Part shown: positions 17,013 through 26,185 of the stretch, piece after piece | Layout: each line of letters starts with the position of its first letter | How positions within the stretch are numbered: the first letter of the stretch is position 1 | Source of the DNA: Abiotrophia sp965245735 | Lineage (GTDB): Bacteria; Bacillota; Bacilli; Lactobacillales; Aerococcaceae | Length of the DNA stretch: 64,000 nucleotides | NCBI GenBank assembly: GCA_965245735.1 | Contig: CBDFAX010000003.1 | Span: 34,222-98,221, forward strand | Direction of reading: 5' to 3' | The notes under the pieces: model-generated | Told to the model about the DNA's origin: nothing | Databases searched by the model: none | What the model saw: the letters and a program-made list of their open reading frames with translations, nothing else | Position numbers and translations under genes: made by a program

Positions 17013-19799
17013 TTATTCTGCTTCAAAGTAAGCAGGGTAATGTGTCTTAACAATCTGGTGGCAACGATGGCAAAGGGTTGGAGCCTCCGCAATAGTTCCC
17101 ACTTCCGGACGGACTGCCCGGCATCGTTCGCAGACATGACCTTGTGCTCGGCTAACAGAGACAGCGTAGTCTTCTAAGACTAAAGCATGATCTGGTGCCG
17201 GCGTGGTCACTAAGTCTAGGTGCGAGACGATTAGCAATTGGTCCAAGTCTTGACTCAAGGCTTTCAAAGCATTAGCTTGTTCTTCATTGACATAGAGGGT
17301 CACAGCTGCTTCAAAAGATTTCTTGATTGGGTCTTGTTCAGCATTTTTCGCTTCCTCTAAGGCTTTTTGAACCCCTTGTTGGACATGGAAGAAGAGTTTC
17401 CATTGATCCACCAGGGCTTGATAAGCGGTCCCATCTACTGCTTGAGGGAATTCTGCTAACTGAACAAAGCCTTCAACCCCTGGCAATTCCTTCCAAGCTT
17501 CTTCCATGGTATGCAAGAGGACTGGAGTTAAGAGTGGCAAGAGGTCACGCAAGATGCCGTAGATGACGGTTTGCATTTGACGACGAGCTAAGCTATCTGG
17601 CGCTTCGATATAGAGTACGTCCTTAGCGAAATCCAAGTAGAAGGCAGACAAGTCAACCGTCATGAAGTTGATGACCTTCTTATAGATGCTAGCAAATTCA
17701 AACTTATCATAGGCACTTAAAAGGTCGTTGACAAAGAGCTTGAACTTAGCTGTCATGTATTGATCAACTGGACGTAAGTCTTCAAAAGCTATAGTGTCCT
17801 TGCTTGGGTCAAAGTCTGACACGTGGCTTAGCATGAAGCGGATGGTATTCCGGATTTTACGGTAAGCCTCAGCTATTTGCTTGAGGATATCCTTAGACAT
17901 CCGTACATCTGATTCTGAGTCCACACTGAGAACCCATAGGCGGATAATATCAGCCCCAAGTTCATTCATGACTTCTGTCGGCACAATAACGTTACCTAAT
18001 GACTTACTCATCTTGTTCTTACCTTTACCGTCTAAGACGAAGCCTTGAGACAGCACCGCCTTATAGGGTGGCACGCCCTTAGCTGCAACCGAAGTGGTAA
18101 AGCTTGAGTTGAACCAACCACGGTATTGGTCAGACCCTTCCAAGTAGAGGTCTGCTGGGAAAGTCAGATAATCTCTGGCTTCTAAAACCCCTGCATAAGA
18201 GGTCCCAGAGTCGAACCATACGTCCATGATGTCAGTTTCCTTGGTGAATTTACCATTTGGACTAGCAGGATGCGTGAAGCCTTCAGGCAAGAGATCCTTA
18301 GCCTCACGTTCGAACCAGACATTAGAGCCATGTGTTTCAAATAAGGTTGCCACATGTTCAATGGTTTCAGTTGTTAAGATAGCTTCCCCATTTTCAGCAT
18401 AGAAGATAGGAAGTGGTACACCCCATGCCCGTTGACGGGAGATGACCCAGTCACCCCGGTCGCGAATCATGTTGTAGATACGTGGCTGGCCTGATGGGTG
18501 GTACCATTTAACTTGTGTTTCAATTGCTTCGAGCAACTCTTCTCGGAATTTATCAATAGAAGCAAACCATTGAGGTGTTGCCCGATAAATAACAGGTTTT
18601 TTAGTCCGCCAGTCATGCGGGTAGCTGTGGACAAATTCAGAGTAAGACAGCAGGGCACCCTTTTCCTTGAGTAATTCCACTACTAATTTGTTACCTTTTG
18701 CATAGAAGACACCTTCAAGGCCAGGGGCTTCATGAGTATAGTGACCTTGGTTATCCAATGGGGACAGAATATCTAAACCATAGGCTTTACCAATATGGTA
18801 GTCGTCTTCCCCGTGACCAGGAGCGGTATGTACCAAACCAGTCCCGGCATCTAAAGTTACGTGATCTCCCACCATGAGTAGGGACTCCCGTTCATAGAAA
18901 GGATGCCAAGCAGTGAGGCGATCAAGATCTTGACCTTGATAGTGCGCCTCTACTTGGTAATCTTCCCAGTTGAGGGTTTGAGCTAAGGACTCCAGCAAGT
19001 CTTGGGCTACGATGAAATGACGGTCTCCAACCTTGACTTGGACATAGCTAGCCACAGGGCTCACTGAAATCCCTAAGTTAGCTGGTAAAGTCCAAGGCGT
19101 GGTGGTCCAGATTACGAACTCAGCTTTTTCTGGTACGATCCCTTTGCCGTCTTTGACCTTGAAAGCCACATAGATAGAAGGAGAGGTTACGTCTGCATAT
19201 TCAACTTCGGCTTCCGCTAAGGACGATTCACTGGATGGTGACCAATAGATTGGCTTCAAGCCTTTGTAGATGTAGCCTTTTGCCGCCATTTGGCCGAAAA
19301 TACGGATTTGTGCCGCTTCGTATTCAGGAGCTAGAGTCAAGTAAGGATTGTCCCACTCACCTGTCACACCTAAGCGTTTGAAGTCAGCTTTTTGACCTTC
19401 TACTTGGCGTAGAGCATATTCTTGACAGAGCTTGCGGAATTCGACCACAGACATGGACTTGCGGTCAACCCCTTCTTGCTTGGTCAGGGCAGATTCGATT
19501 GGCAGACCATGTGTGTCCCAACCCGGTACATAAGGCGACCGGAAGCCAGACATAGACTTAGAGCGAATGATAATATCCTTACTAATCTTGTTGAGGGCGT
19601 GACCCATGTGGATTTCACCGTTGGCATAGGGAGGCCCATCGTGGAGAATATAGGTTGGCTTGTCAGCATTCTTAGCTTGGATTTGTTGATAGATATTCGC
19701 ATCTTCCCACTCTTTTTGTAGGACGACTTCTTTAGTTGGCAAGTTCGCCCGCATGGCGAAATTGGTTTGACCAAGGTTGAGGGTCTCTTTTAGTTTCAT
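17013..19799 (-). CDS. ileS: Isoleucyl-tRNA synthetase
   Basis: This 928-residue class I synthetase charges tRNA-Ile. The HIGH-type motif is in PPYANGEIHMGHAL, and the KMSKS loop is GKNKMSKSLGN. The editing domain lies between them, with TTPWTLPAN at its edge. A C-terminal zinc knuckle has CERC and CHRC pairs, typical of the bacterial type that is usually sensitive to mupirocin. Length and start are normal. A T-box leader stands before it, so transcription should rise when tRNA-Ile is uncharged. It closes the ftsA-ftsZ-ylmG-ylmH-divIVA-ileS gene order common in Firmicutes. Confidence 0.96.
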   Translation of the reverse strand: MKLKETLNLGQTNFAMRANLPTKEVVLQKEWEDANIYQQIQAKNADKPTYILHDGPPYANGEIHMGHALNKISKDIIIRSKSMSGFRSPYVPGWDTHGLPIESALTKQEGVDRKSMSVVEFRKLCQEYALRQVEGQKADFKRLGVTGEWDNPYLTLAPEYEAAQIRIFGQMAAKGYIYKGLKPIYWSPSSESSLAEAEVEYADVTSPSIYVAFKVKDGKGIVPEKAEFVIWTTTPWTLPANLGISVSPVASYVQVKVGDRHFIVAQDLLESLAQTLNWEDYQVEAHYQGQDLDRLTAWHPFYERESLLMVGDHVTLDAGTGLVHTAPGHGEDDYHIGKAYGLDILSPLDNQGHYTHEAPGLEGVFYAKGNKLVVELLKEKGALLSYSEFVHSYPHDWRTKKPVIYRATPQWFASIDKFREELLEAIETQVKWYHPSGQPRIYNMIRDRGDWVISRQRAWGVPLPIFYAENGEAILTTETIEHVATLFETHGSNVWFEREAKDLLPEGFTHPASPNGKFTKETDIMDVWFDSGTSYAGVLEARDYLTFPADLYLEGSDQYRGWFNSSFTTSVAAKGVPPYKAVLSQGFVLDGKGKNKMSKSLGNVIVPTEVMNELGADIIRLWVLSVDSESDVRMSKDILKQIAEAYRKIRNTIRFMLSHVSDFDPSKDTIAFEDLRPVDQYMTAKFKLFVNDLLSAYDKFEFASIYKKVINFMTVDLSAFYLDFAKDVLYIEAPDSLARRQMQTVIYGILRDLLPLLTPVLLHTMEEAWKELPGVEGFVQLAEFPQAVDGTAYQALVDQWKLFFHVQQGVQKALEEAKNAEQDPIKKSFEAAVTLYVNEEQANALKALSQDLDQLLIVSHLDLVTTPAPDHALVLEDYAVSVSRAQGHVCERCRAVRPEVGTIAEAPTLCHRCHQIVKTHYPAYFEAE

Positions 19800-19849
19800 A
19801 TTGACAATATTCCTTTCTTGACAGTATTAACTACAAAAAAATATAAAAA

Positions 19850-20045
19850 GACGCCCCAGAACGGGACGTCGCAACGTGGTACCACCCAATTTTATTTGTA
19901 GTCATACAAATTCTCTTACATGATAACGCTCTTTAAGCGGCACCGGCTACTTAAGTTCACCGAGCATTATAGGTAAGCTGATCATCTACCCTATAGGGAA
20001 CTCTAGGCTTGCACCCTTCCTAGATCGCTGGGGATATATAGAGGT
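19850..20045 (-). promoter_or_regulatory. T-box riboswitch leader of ileS
   Basis: Read on the minus strand, this leader carries the conserved T-box GGGTGGTACCACG (plus 19875-19887). A terminator with stem GACGTCCC/GGGGCGTC (plus 19850-19870) and a T-run follow directly. The upstream part has a stem I-like region with GGGTGCAAGCC. A candidate specifier ATC (plus 19980-19982) occurs in GATGATCAGC, matching isoleucine. Uncharged tRNA-Ile should stabilise the antiterminator. The specifier position is my reading and not a folded model. Confidence 0.88.
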
Positions 20046-20055
20046 GATGGTGGTC

Positions 20056-20742
20056 TTACATCATTTCTGGTAATTCAATTTTAATAGTTTGGCCTAGGAT
20101 ACTTTCAACAGAAGCTTGGTCATCCTTGTCAGGTGCTGCCTTAGCTTCTAATTTTTCTTGAGTTTCATGGACAAATTCTTCCACATCTGAAGTGACTTGG
20201 GTCTCTACCTCTTGCTCTAAGGCAGCTACACGCTCAGAACTACGTTCTTCAGCCTGGCTATCTTCGCTAGCAGGTGTTGCAAAAGCAATCTCCTGTTCAA
20301 AAGTTTGAGACTTGATTAAATCCAATTGTTGGGTCAACATACGTTGCATTTCGAATTGAAGGTTGCGTCCATTATGACGTAAGAGTTCCACTTCATTAGC
20401 TAAGTGGTTGACAGTATCATGTGCATTAGCAATGATACGATCAGACTCACGTTCTGCCTCATAAATAATGAGTTCTGCTTCCTTGCGCGCATTTTGTTTG
20501 AGGCGTTCAGCCGCTTCGTTAGCAATCAAGATTGAGCTATTCAAGGATTCTTGTAGTTTCTCAAAATTCTTGATTTTCTCATCAGCTTCCGCTAACTGGC
20601 GTTTAAGGGCAGCCACTTGATCCAAAGCGCGTTCGTAATCAACAACAACTTCATCTAGAAATTCATTGACTTCCTCTCTGGCATAGCCTCTGAATTCACG
20701 CTCAAAGTCTTTGGTTAAAATATCATTTGGTGTAATTGGCAT
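20056..20742 (-). CDS. divIVA: Cell division/pole protein DivIVA
   Basis: DivIVA binds curved membrane at the division site and poles and recruits partners. The N-terminal motif MPITPNDILTKDFEREFRGY contains the membrane-binding region and is followed by EEVNEFLDEVV. The rest is coiled coil to about residue 160, then an acidic, probably disordered tail with EEF and VESILGQT. AGGAG eight bases before the ATG at 20742 rejects a GTG three codons upstream; length 228. It sits between ylmH and the T-box leader of ileS. Confidence 0.93.
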   Translation of the reverse strand: MPITPNDILTKDFEREFRGYAREEVNEFLDEVVVDYERALDQVAALKRQLAEADEKIKNFEKLQESLNSSILIANEAAERLKQNARKEAELIIYEAERESDRIIANAHDTVNHLANEVELLRHNGRNLQFEMQRMLTQQLDLIKSQTFEQEIAFATPASEDSQAEERSSERVAALEQEVETQVTSDVEEFVHETQEKLEAKAAPDKDDQASVESILGQTIKIELPEMM

Positions 20743-20773
20743 GTCACACACTCCTTTGTTCTTGCTCTCTTCT

Positions 20774-21556
20774 TTAGACGACTAGGACTTTGACCTTAAG
20801 ACGAATATTGTCTTTACGAGTCAGGCCCTCTTCGGCATCAATTTGAAAACGTCCAAACTTCCTTAGCGAGACAAAGTCGCCTGCCTCTAGCTCAAAATCC
20901 GGTCGATTAATTTCTAAATAATTGACCTTGACCAAGCCCCCTAAGACGGCTTCTTTTGCACGCTGTCTAGAAAAATTATAGACTTTACTCAGCATAGTGT
21001 CAAGCCTTAATGACGTGGTAATGACCGTCTGGTCTTCCCAGAGGACTTGTGGCGTCAGAACCTGATCAGGCTCTATATTCTCAAGTCTTACTCCGACATT
21101 TCCTATCTTAGTCACATTCTGACAAACATAGGGCGCAATCTTGGCATCCACTAGCACTTGCCAGTCTTGACCATCCGTGATGATATCACCAATTCGATTG
21201 CGTTCTAGGCCAGCCCCTAGAAGAGAGCCTAAAATAGAACCATGTCGAATATTAGCAAATTTCTGCGGAAAGTGAATTTTCAGGGCTTGAATCTGGAAGT
21301 CGCTAGCTTCTAAATCATAATACTGGGGATAAAAAACCAGTCTTTGACGTTCAGCTCCTGGCAAGCCACCGTGGCAGGCTAATTGAACTTCATCTTGTCC
21401 ATTAGCCAATTGCTGGGCAATCAGGGCCTCACGCGGAGTCACAAAGTAACTAGTTACCGGACAATAGCGACTAGCCGCATAAGCCATCTGTTCTAGCACA
21501 TAGTCAATGAAGGCCTGTTCTTCTTTACGATAATGTTGATAAATGCCCTCTTTCAT
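20774..21556 (-). CDS. ylmH: YlmH, S4-domain RNA-binding protein
   Basis: About 260 residues. The C terminus has an S4-like RNA-binding domain (RLDTMLSKVYNFSRQRAKEAV ends in the typical SRxxAxxxI/V pattern; GLVKVN follows). The N-terminal domain is the YlmH type (HYRKEEQAFIDYVLEQ). B. subtilis YlmH binds the ribosome and has been linked to rescue of stalled translation. It keeps the standard place between ylmG and divIVA. The ATG at 21556 lies just after the ylmG stop; a TTG at 21571 overlapping ylmG is the alternative start. Confidence 0.88.
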   Translation of the reverse strand: MKEGIYQHYRKEEQAFIDYVLEQMAYAASRYCPVTSYFVTPREALIAQQLANGQDEVQLACHGGLPGAERQRLVFYPQYYDLEASDFQIQALKIHFPQKFANIRHGSILGSLLGAGLERNRIGDIITDGQDWQVLVDAKIAPYVCQNVTKIGNVGVRLENIEPDQVLTPQVLWEDQTVITTSLRLDTMLSKVYNFSRQRAKEAVLGGLVKVNYLEINRPDFELEAGDFVSLRKFGRFQIDAEEGLTRKDNIRLKVKVLVV

Positions 21557-21560
21557 GGGT

Positions 21561-21815
21561 TTACACCCCAATCAAGAGACGAAAGAGAAAATTACGCACT
21601 AAATGGAGAACCGCAAGTGCCGCAAAGGCCGAAAGACTAACGTTCCCTATTGGAGGGATAAAGCGATCAAAGAGCTCAACATAAGGCTCAACTAGTCTCC
21701 CAACCCACTGTCCCAATTCACTGTAACGGGCATCAGGGAACCAGGACATGATAGCCCAGATAAGAATGAGGGTCTCATAAGCCGTAAAGGCCCAAGAAAT
21801 AAATTGTATCAGCAT
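21561..21815 (-). CDS. ylmG: YggT family membrane protein YlmG
   Basis: This 84-residue protein has two hydrophobic segments at about 5-25 and 60-80. Between them lies WFPDARYSELGQWV, a conserved YggT-type loop. The family has a loose link to division and to membrane or osmotic homeostasis, but its biochemical role is unknown. It keeps its conserved place before ylmH. The genes ylmE and sepF, often found between ftsZ and ylmG, are absent. Confidence 0.88.
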   Translation of the reverse strand: MLIQFISWAFTAYETLILIWAIMSWFPDARYSELGQWVGRLVEPYVELFDRFIPPIGNVSLSAFAALAVLHLVRNFLFRLLIGV

Positions 21816-21932
21816 AATGGCTCTACCTCTTTACTTGATTTCTTCTTCAATAACGACCATAGGCACGCCAGCTAGCGCCCAGAAGCGTAGACTTGCGTGC
21901 CCATGGTGCTTGCCAACAACTAGTTGATTAAA

Positions 21933-23216
21933 CTAGCCACGATGGCGTTTGCGGAAGAATGGTGGTGTATCAAGTTCGTTATCTTCCGTTGTATCAACTT
22001 GACGGTTACGGCTAACGTCACTTGAACGTTGGAAAGTCCGCTGTGGCATCTCATGAGCAGATTCACGAGTGTTTTGTTCACGACGGATATCCCAGTCACT
22101 AAATAAGTCACGTTCGCTCTCGCGACCGCGTGGTACCAATTCGATGTCGTTGCTTGAAGACACCGCTGGTTGGCTTGGTTCAGGTGCATTGCTTGCAGGC
22201 GCCGCATTGTAATTGTTGCGCGCTGGGCGTTGAGCCATCTTACTTGGTGCATTCTTTTCAGTGTCAATCCCAGTTGCGATAACAGTCACTACCACCTCAT
22301 CGCCAAGATTTTCATTGATAGATGTACCGAAGATGATGTTAACGTCGCTAGTTGAAGCGTTGGCCACGATTTCGCTAGCATCTTGAGCTTCAAAGAGGGT
22401 TAAGTCAGAACCACCGGTAATGTTCAAGAGGATTTGTTCAGCCCCATCGATTGAAACTTCCAAGAGTGGAGAAGAAATAGCCTTCTTAGTTGCCTCAGCT
22501 GTACGGTTTTCACCAGAAGCAACCCCAATCCCCATGAGGGCGGTCCCTTGATCTTTCATAACAGTCTTCACGTCAGCGAAGTCCAAGTTTACGTAACCTG
22601 GCGCAGTGATCAAGTCAGAAATCCCTTGTACCCCTTGACGTAAAACGTTGTCAGCTTCAGAAAAAGCTTCTAACATCGGCGTCTTACGGTCAACGATTTC
22701 TAAGAGACGGTTGTTAGAGATGGTCACCAAGGTATCCACGTTTTCCTTCAAGTTCTTAAGACCTTCAGCGGCGTAACGGCCACGTTTAGGACCTTCAAAG
22801 GTGAAAGGACGCGTCACGACACCCACTGTTAAGGCGCCTAATTCTTTGGCAATGCGAGCTACGATTGGGGCAGCACCAGTACCGGTCCCCCCACCCATAC
22901 CAGCTGTTACGAAGACTAAGTCTGCGCCTTCAAGTACTGTACGGATTTGTTCTTCGCTTTCTTCAGCAGCCTTAAGACCGACTTCAGGGACTGAACCTGC
23001 CCCCAAGCCCTTGGTTACCTTAGGGCCTAATTGAATCTTAGTTTCTGCTTGTGAGCCTTTGAGAGCTTGAGTATCTGTATTGGCTACGATAAACTCTACC
23101 CCTTGGACGCCTTCAGCGATCATACGGTTAACGGCATTACCGCCGGCCCCACCGACCCCGATGACTTTGATAACGGCGCCGTCACGGCCGTTAATTGAAT
23201 CAAATGCTAATTCCAT
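21933..23216 (-). CDS. ftsZ: Cell division GTPase FtsZ
   Basis: FtsZ is the tubulin homologue that forms the Z ring. The tubulin signature GGGTGTG is at 108-114, after the VGGAGGNAVN nucleotide loop (21-30). The synergy loop and T7 residues are in the NLDFADVKTVM region. A linker of about 90 residues rich in Asn, Ser and Arg leads to the C-terminal peptide DTPPFFRKRHRG. That peptide binds partners such as FtsA and EzrA, both encoded in this window. The start is 19 bases after ftsA with AGGAGG in the gap. Length 427. Confidence 0.97.
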   Translation of the reverse strand: MELAFDSINGRDGAVIKVIGVGGAGGNAVNRMIAEGVQGVEFIVANTDTQALKGSQAETKIQLGPKVTKGLGAGSVPEVGLKAAEESEEQIRTVLEGADLVFVTAGMGGGTGTGAAPIVARIAKELGALTVGVVTRPFTFEGPKRGRYAAEGLKNLKENVDTLVTISNNRLLEIVDRKTPMLEAFSEADNVLRQGVQGISDLITAPGYVNLDFADVKTVMKDQGTALMGIGVASGENRTAEATKKAISSPLLEVSIDGAEQILLNITGGSDLTLFEAQDASEIVANASTSDVNIIFGTSINENLGDEVVVTVIATGIDTEKNAPSKMAQRPARNNYNAAPASNAPEPSQPAVSSSNDIELVPRGRESERDLFSDWDIRREQNTRESAHEMPQRTFQRSSDVSRNRQVDTTEDNELDTPPFFRKRHRG

Positions 23217-23235
23217 AAATCGTTCCTCCTGAATC

Positions 23236-24711
23236 TTAATCGAAAAATGTTCTGAAAAATGCTTGAATTTTACTGATAATCCCGTTACCTACTACAGGGA
23301 CTTGGTTATCATAATTAACCCCAGCCTCTGGCTCTGGAACATAGTTTGGCTCTTCTGCAGCATAGCCTCCCAGATTGGAGTATGCGTCGTAGTCTGACAC
23401 AGGTTCTGCTACCGGTCGTTGACGCTTTGGTCTTGCCGGACGCCGAGGTGCTTGTTGACGCGGTGGCATCATTGGCTGATTCGTTACATCCTGTGATGCA
23501 GTCTCTTGATAAGGTCGTTCATATCCACGATCCTGACGTGGTGCACTAGCTGCTTGATAAGTTCCTTGCGCAATGCGATGCACAACATCTAAGCCTGCGG
23601 CATATTCTACCATGCCAATAGCTGTCGTAAAGACTGGGTTCCGCATACCCATTTGCTCTGGAATATAGAGGCGAACCTTAGGACCAAAATACTCTTGGGC
23701 TAGTTCTAAGACGCCTGGCAAGGAAGCCGCTCCACCAGTCAGAACGAAACCGCCTGGTAAGTCGAGGGCGTCGACCCCTTCCAAGTCATCTCGAACTGTC
23801 TCAAAGATTTGCGCTAAACGGGCTTCAATAATTTCCGATAAATAGCGTTCATCTACACGAACGGGTTCCTTACGTCCAACTGTCTCCACTGGGAAGTATT
23901 CTTCTTCAGAAGTCTGACGAGAGACCGCGTAACCAAACTCACGTTTAATCCGTTCCGCATTCTCTAAGGAAGTATTAAGGATTAAGGAAATATCCTTGGT
24001 GACGAAGTCGCCACCTTCTTGGTCAACGAAGGAATACTTCAATTGGTTGTCATAAATAATTGAGGCGCTGGTTTGGCCCCCACCCATATCTACGATGATG
24101 GTCCCAAATTCACGTTCATCAGGCGTTAGGGCTACTTCTGCAATAGCTTGAGGTTGTACCACTAATTCCGTTATATTGAGTCCAGCCTTCTCCACACAAC
24201 GACGAATGTTGTGGATGATGGTCTTAGGACCTGTAATCAAGCGCGCGTAGAGTTCTAGCCGAACCCCAATCATGCCTTGAGGATCGCGAATACCGGTAAA
24301 ACCGTCCACAATAAATTCTTCTGGAATGATGGAAATAATTTCCCGTTCAGGTGGGACAGACCGCACTTTAGCAGCCATAATAACATTATTAACATCTTTT
24401 TCGGTAATCTCACGGGTATCACTGGAAACAGCAATCATACCGTGACAGTTATCAATCATCAGCTTGTTACTTGGTACGCCGACAATGACATCATTTATTT
24501 TAACTTGTGCTTTTTGCTCTGCTTGCGCAATGGCCTGTTGAATGGAATAGACCGTCTCATCGATATCAACGATTACGCCACGGCTTAAGCCACGTGACTT
24601 TTCGTTACCTACACCAATAATATTGACTTGGCCATTCATGTGCTCAGCTACAACCACTTTAATTGAGGTAGTCCCAATATCTAAACTAACAAAAATTTCT
24701 GGGGTTCTCAC
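23236..24711 (-). CDS. ftsA: Cell division protein FtsA
   Basis: This actin-like ATPase tethers FtsZ to the membrane. The phosphate-1 motif SLDIGTTSIKVVV is at the N terminus. The 1C domain lies near residues 85-165, and VDMGGGQTS and LTGGAASLPG are the other actin-fold motifs. The actin fold ends near residue 385. A linker of about 85 residues rich in Pro, Gln, Arg and Tyr follows, then a C-terminal amphipathic helix (ISKIQAFFRTFFD) for membrane binding. At 491 residues it is longer than the usual 420-440 because of that linker. It has its own promoter region. Confidence 0.96.
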   Translation of the reverse strand: MRTPEIFVSLDIGTTSIKVVVAEHMNGQVNIIGVGNEKSRGLSRGVIVDIDETVYSIQQAIAQAEQKAQVKINDVIVGVPSNKLMIDNCHGMIAVSSDTREITEKDVNNVIMAAKVRSVPPEREIISIIPEEFIVDGFTGIRDPQGMIGVRLELYARLITGPKTIIHNIRRCVEKAGLNITELVVQPQAIAEVALTPDEREFGTIIVDMGGGQTSASIIYDNQLKYSFVDQEGGDFVTKDISLILNTSLENAERIKREFGYAVSRQTSEEEYFPVETVGRKEPVRVDERYLSEIIEARLAQIFETVRDDLEGVDALDLPGGFVLTGGAASLPGVLELAQEYFGPKVRLYIPEQMGMRNPVFTTAIGMVEYAAGLDVVHRIAQGTYQAASAPRQDRGYERPYQETASQDVTNQPMMPPRQQAPRRPARPKRQRPVAEPVSDYDAYSNLGGYAAEEPNYVPEPEAGVNYDNQVPVVGNGIISKIQAFFRTFFD

Positions 24712-24783
24712 AAGCGTTAGCCCTCCTTTGTCCTCTCACAGGGGAGCTTGGTCTCCCTGGATGAGATATAATCTCTCCCTATA

Positions 24784-24812
24784 ATTCTATCACATACTGG
24801 CCTTGATATGAA
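24784..24812 (-). promoter_or_regulatory. Promoter for ftsA-ftsZ
   Basis: On the minus strand, TGATAGAAT supplies an extended -10 (TAGAAT at plus 24784-24789), and TTCATA lies 17 bases upstream. It sits between the divIB terminator and ftsA, so the ftsA block can be transcribed independently of the mraZ-divIB block. Confidence 0.6.
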
Positions 24813-24936
24813 GCGAAATAATGCCTGTCACAAAGAATTAATATAGATTTTTCCCTTATTTGTCTCTGTTAGTTCTTTTTCACATAGTAAAGCCTTCCCA
24901 TACTAGCTCTCGGGACACCATGAAGACAGGCCAATA

Positions 24937-24967
24937 GCAAAAGCGAGGACTAAGTCCTCGCTTTTGC
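24937..24967 (-). terminator. Terminator after divIB
   Basis: A perfect 14-base-pair stem (GCAAAAGCGAGGAC with its complement) encloses a three-base loop. It divides the dcw cluster into two transcription units. Confidence 0.85.
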
Positions 24968-24974
24968 TTGTCTA

Positions 24975-26153
24975 TTAAGGTTGTTGTCCAGACTGGACCC
25001 TTACTGGCCGTTGTTGGCCTGTAAATGGCGTAAAGTAGGCTCCCACTTCCAGATTAAGTGTCCCCTTCTTATCACCTAATTCTTTAAGCATTTGATTGTA
25101 GAAAGTCATCTTATGATTGAAGGTTGGTAATACTGCCTTAACCAGGTTGCCATCCCGCATCTTAGCTTCAAAGGCACTATTCTTGCTAGCCTCTTGACCT
25201 AGCTTGAGACTTTCAATTTGACTGAGAATATCAGGCGGGGTTTGTTTCAACATTGTTGTCAACTCTGTTACTCGACCTGATGGGGCCTGAACCAAGAGTT
25301 CTGGCAATTGGTCTAGGTTGACCGCTTCTTTAGCTGCCACACTGGCACTAAAATCACCCCAAGTCCCATTATCTAAAACTGCAATCCATTGGTTTCCTGA
25401 TTTAATTTTGGCTACAATAGCATGTTCTTCAATCTCTAGTTGGAGACTCTGCATATTAGGACGACGTAAGGTCACCTTGCTGACAAGTGGATTCTCCTTC
25501 ATAATGGCTTGTTCAATCGACTTGCGCTTAGCCATGATGTCTTTGACTCGGTCAAAATCGCGAATACCTGAGGCGGCGACAATGGCTTCACCATCCACTC
25601 GCTGGTTTCCAACAATCTGAACAGCATTGACATAATGTGTTGGCAAGAGTCGATAACCCACTACTGCCAAACTTAAAACTAAGATAACGAAGACGGAAAA
25701 TAGCTTCATCTTGCCCTTAGGCCAACGTGCTTGTCCAAATTCCTTACTTATTTTTTCTTGATTAGGGAGGGAAGTGTGATGAGTAGTTTGGCGATAGTTA
25801 CCCGCTCTGGGCTTAGTCATAAGTCGGGTCTCATAATTCTCTTCATAGTCCGTCCAGGCTTGACTTGATTGAGTCGGCTTGGGCTTAATCCGATGATTGC
25901 CTTGGCGTCTGCCTGAAAAGCCAGGCTGATTAGGAACTCCTTGCGCTTCTTCATAGTCATAGGGCGCTTCCTTATAAGTATGAGGACGCTGACGATCCTG
26001 ATTAGGTCGCATAACAGGTTGTCCATTCGCATCTAAGCGGTAATTGCCCTGACTTCTTTGCCGGCTAGGTTGGCGACGTTGGTTGAGTGTTTGACGGTTC
26101 TCCTGATAATCTTCTTGATAGCGACTACGCTGATCCAGGCGATAATTAGCCAT
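24975..26153 (-). CDS. divIB: Cell division protein DivIB (FtsQ)
   Basis: DivIB forms a membrane complex with FtsL and DivIC that activates septal synthesis. A cytoplasmic tail of about 148 residues, rich in Gln, Arg, Asn and Tyr, precedes the single membrane segment (about 150-168). An external POTRA-type domain follows (NAVQIVGNQRVDGEAIV). The tail repeats a short motif: ANYRL (2-6), GNYRL (36-40), GNHRI (85-89) and GNYRQ (118-122). Total length 392. It closes the mraZ-led operon; a strong terminator follows. Confidence 0.9.
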   Translation of the reverse strand: MANYRLDQRSRYQEDYQENRQTLNQRRQPSRQRSQGNYRLDANGQPVMRPNQDRQRPHTYKEAPYDYEEAQGVPNQPGFSGRRQGNHRIKPKPTQSSQAWTDYEENYETRLMTKPRAGNYRQTTHHTSLPNQEKISKEFGQARWPKGKMKLFSVFVILVLSLAVVGYRLLPTHYVNAVQIVGNQRVDGEAIVAASGIRDFDRVKDIMAKRKSIEQAIMKENPLVSKVTLRRPNMQSLQLEIEEHAIVAKIKSGNQWIAVLDNGTWGDFSASVAAKEAVNLDQLPELLVQAPSGRVTELTTMLKQTPPDILSQIESLKLGQEASKNSAFEAKMRDGNLVKAVLPTFNHKMTFYNQMLKELGDKKGTLNLEVGAYFTPFTGQQRPVRVQSGQQP

Positions 26154-26185
26154 TACTTCCCTCCTCTCTCTAGATTCTATTTTTC

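Noticed and set aside
21920..22267. 115-residue minus-strand frame overlapping the 3' end of ftsZ
   Set aside because: It is a shifted frame through the low-complexity FtsZ linker, with no ribosome site and no family resemblance.
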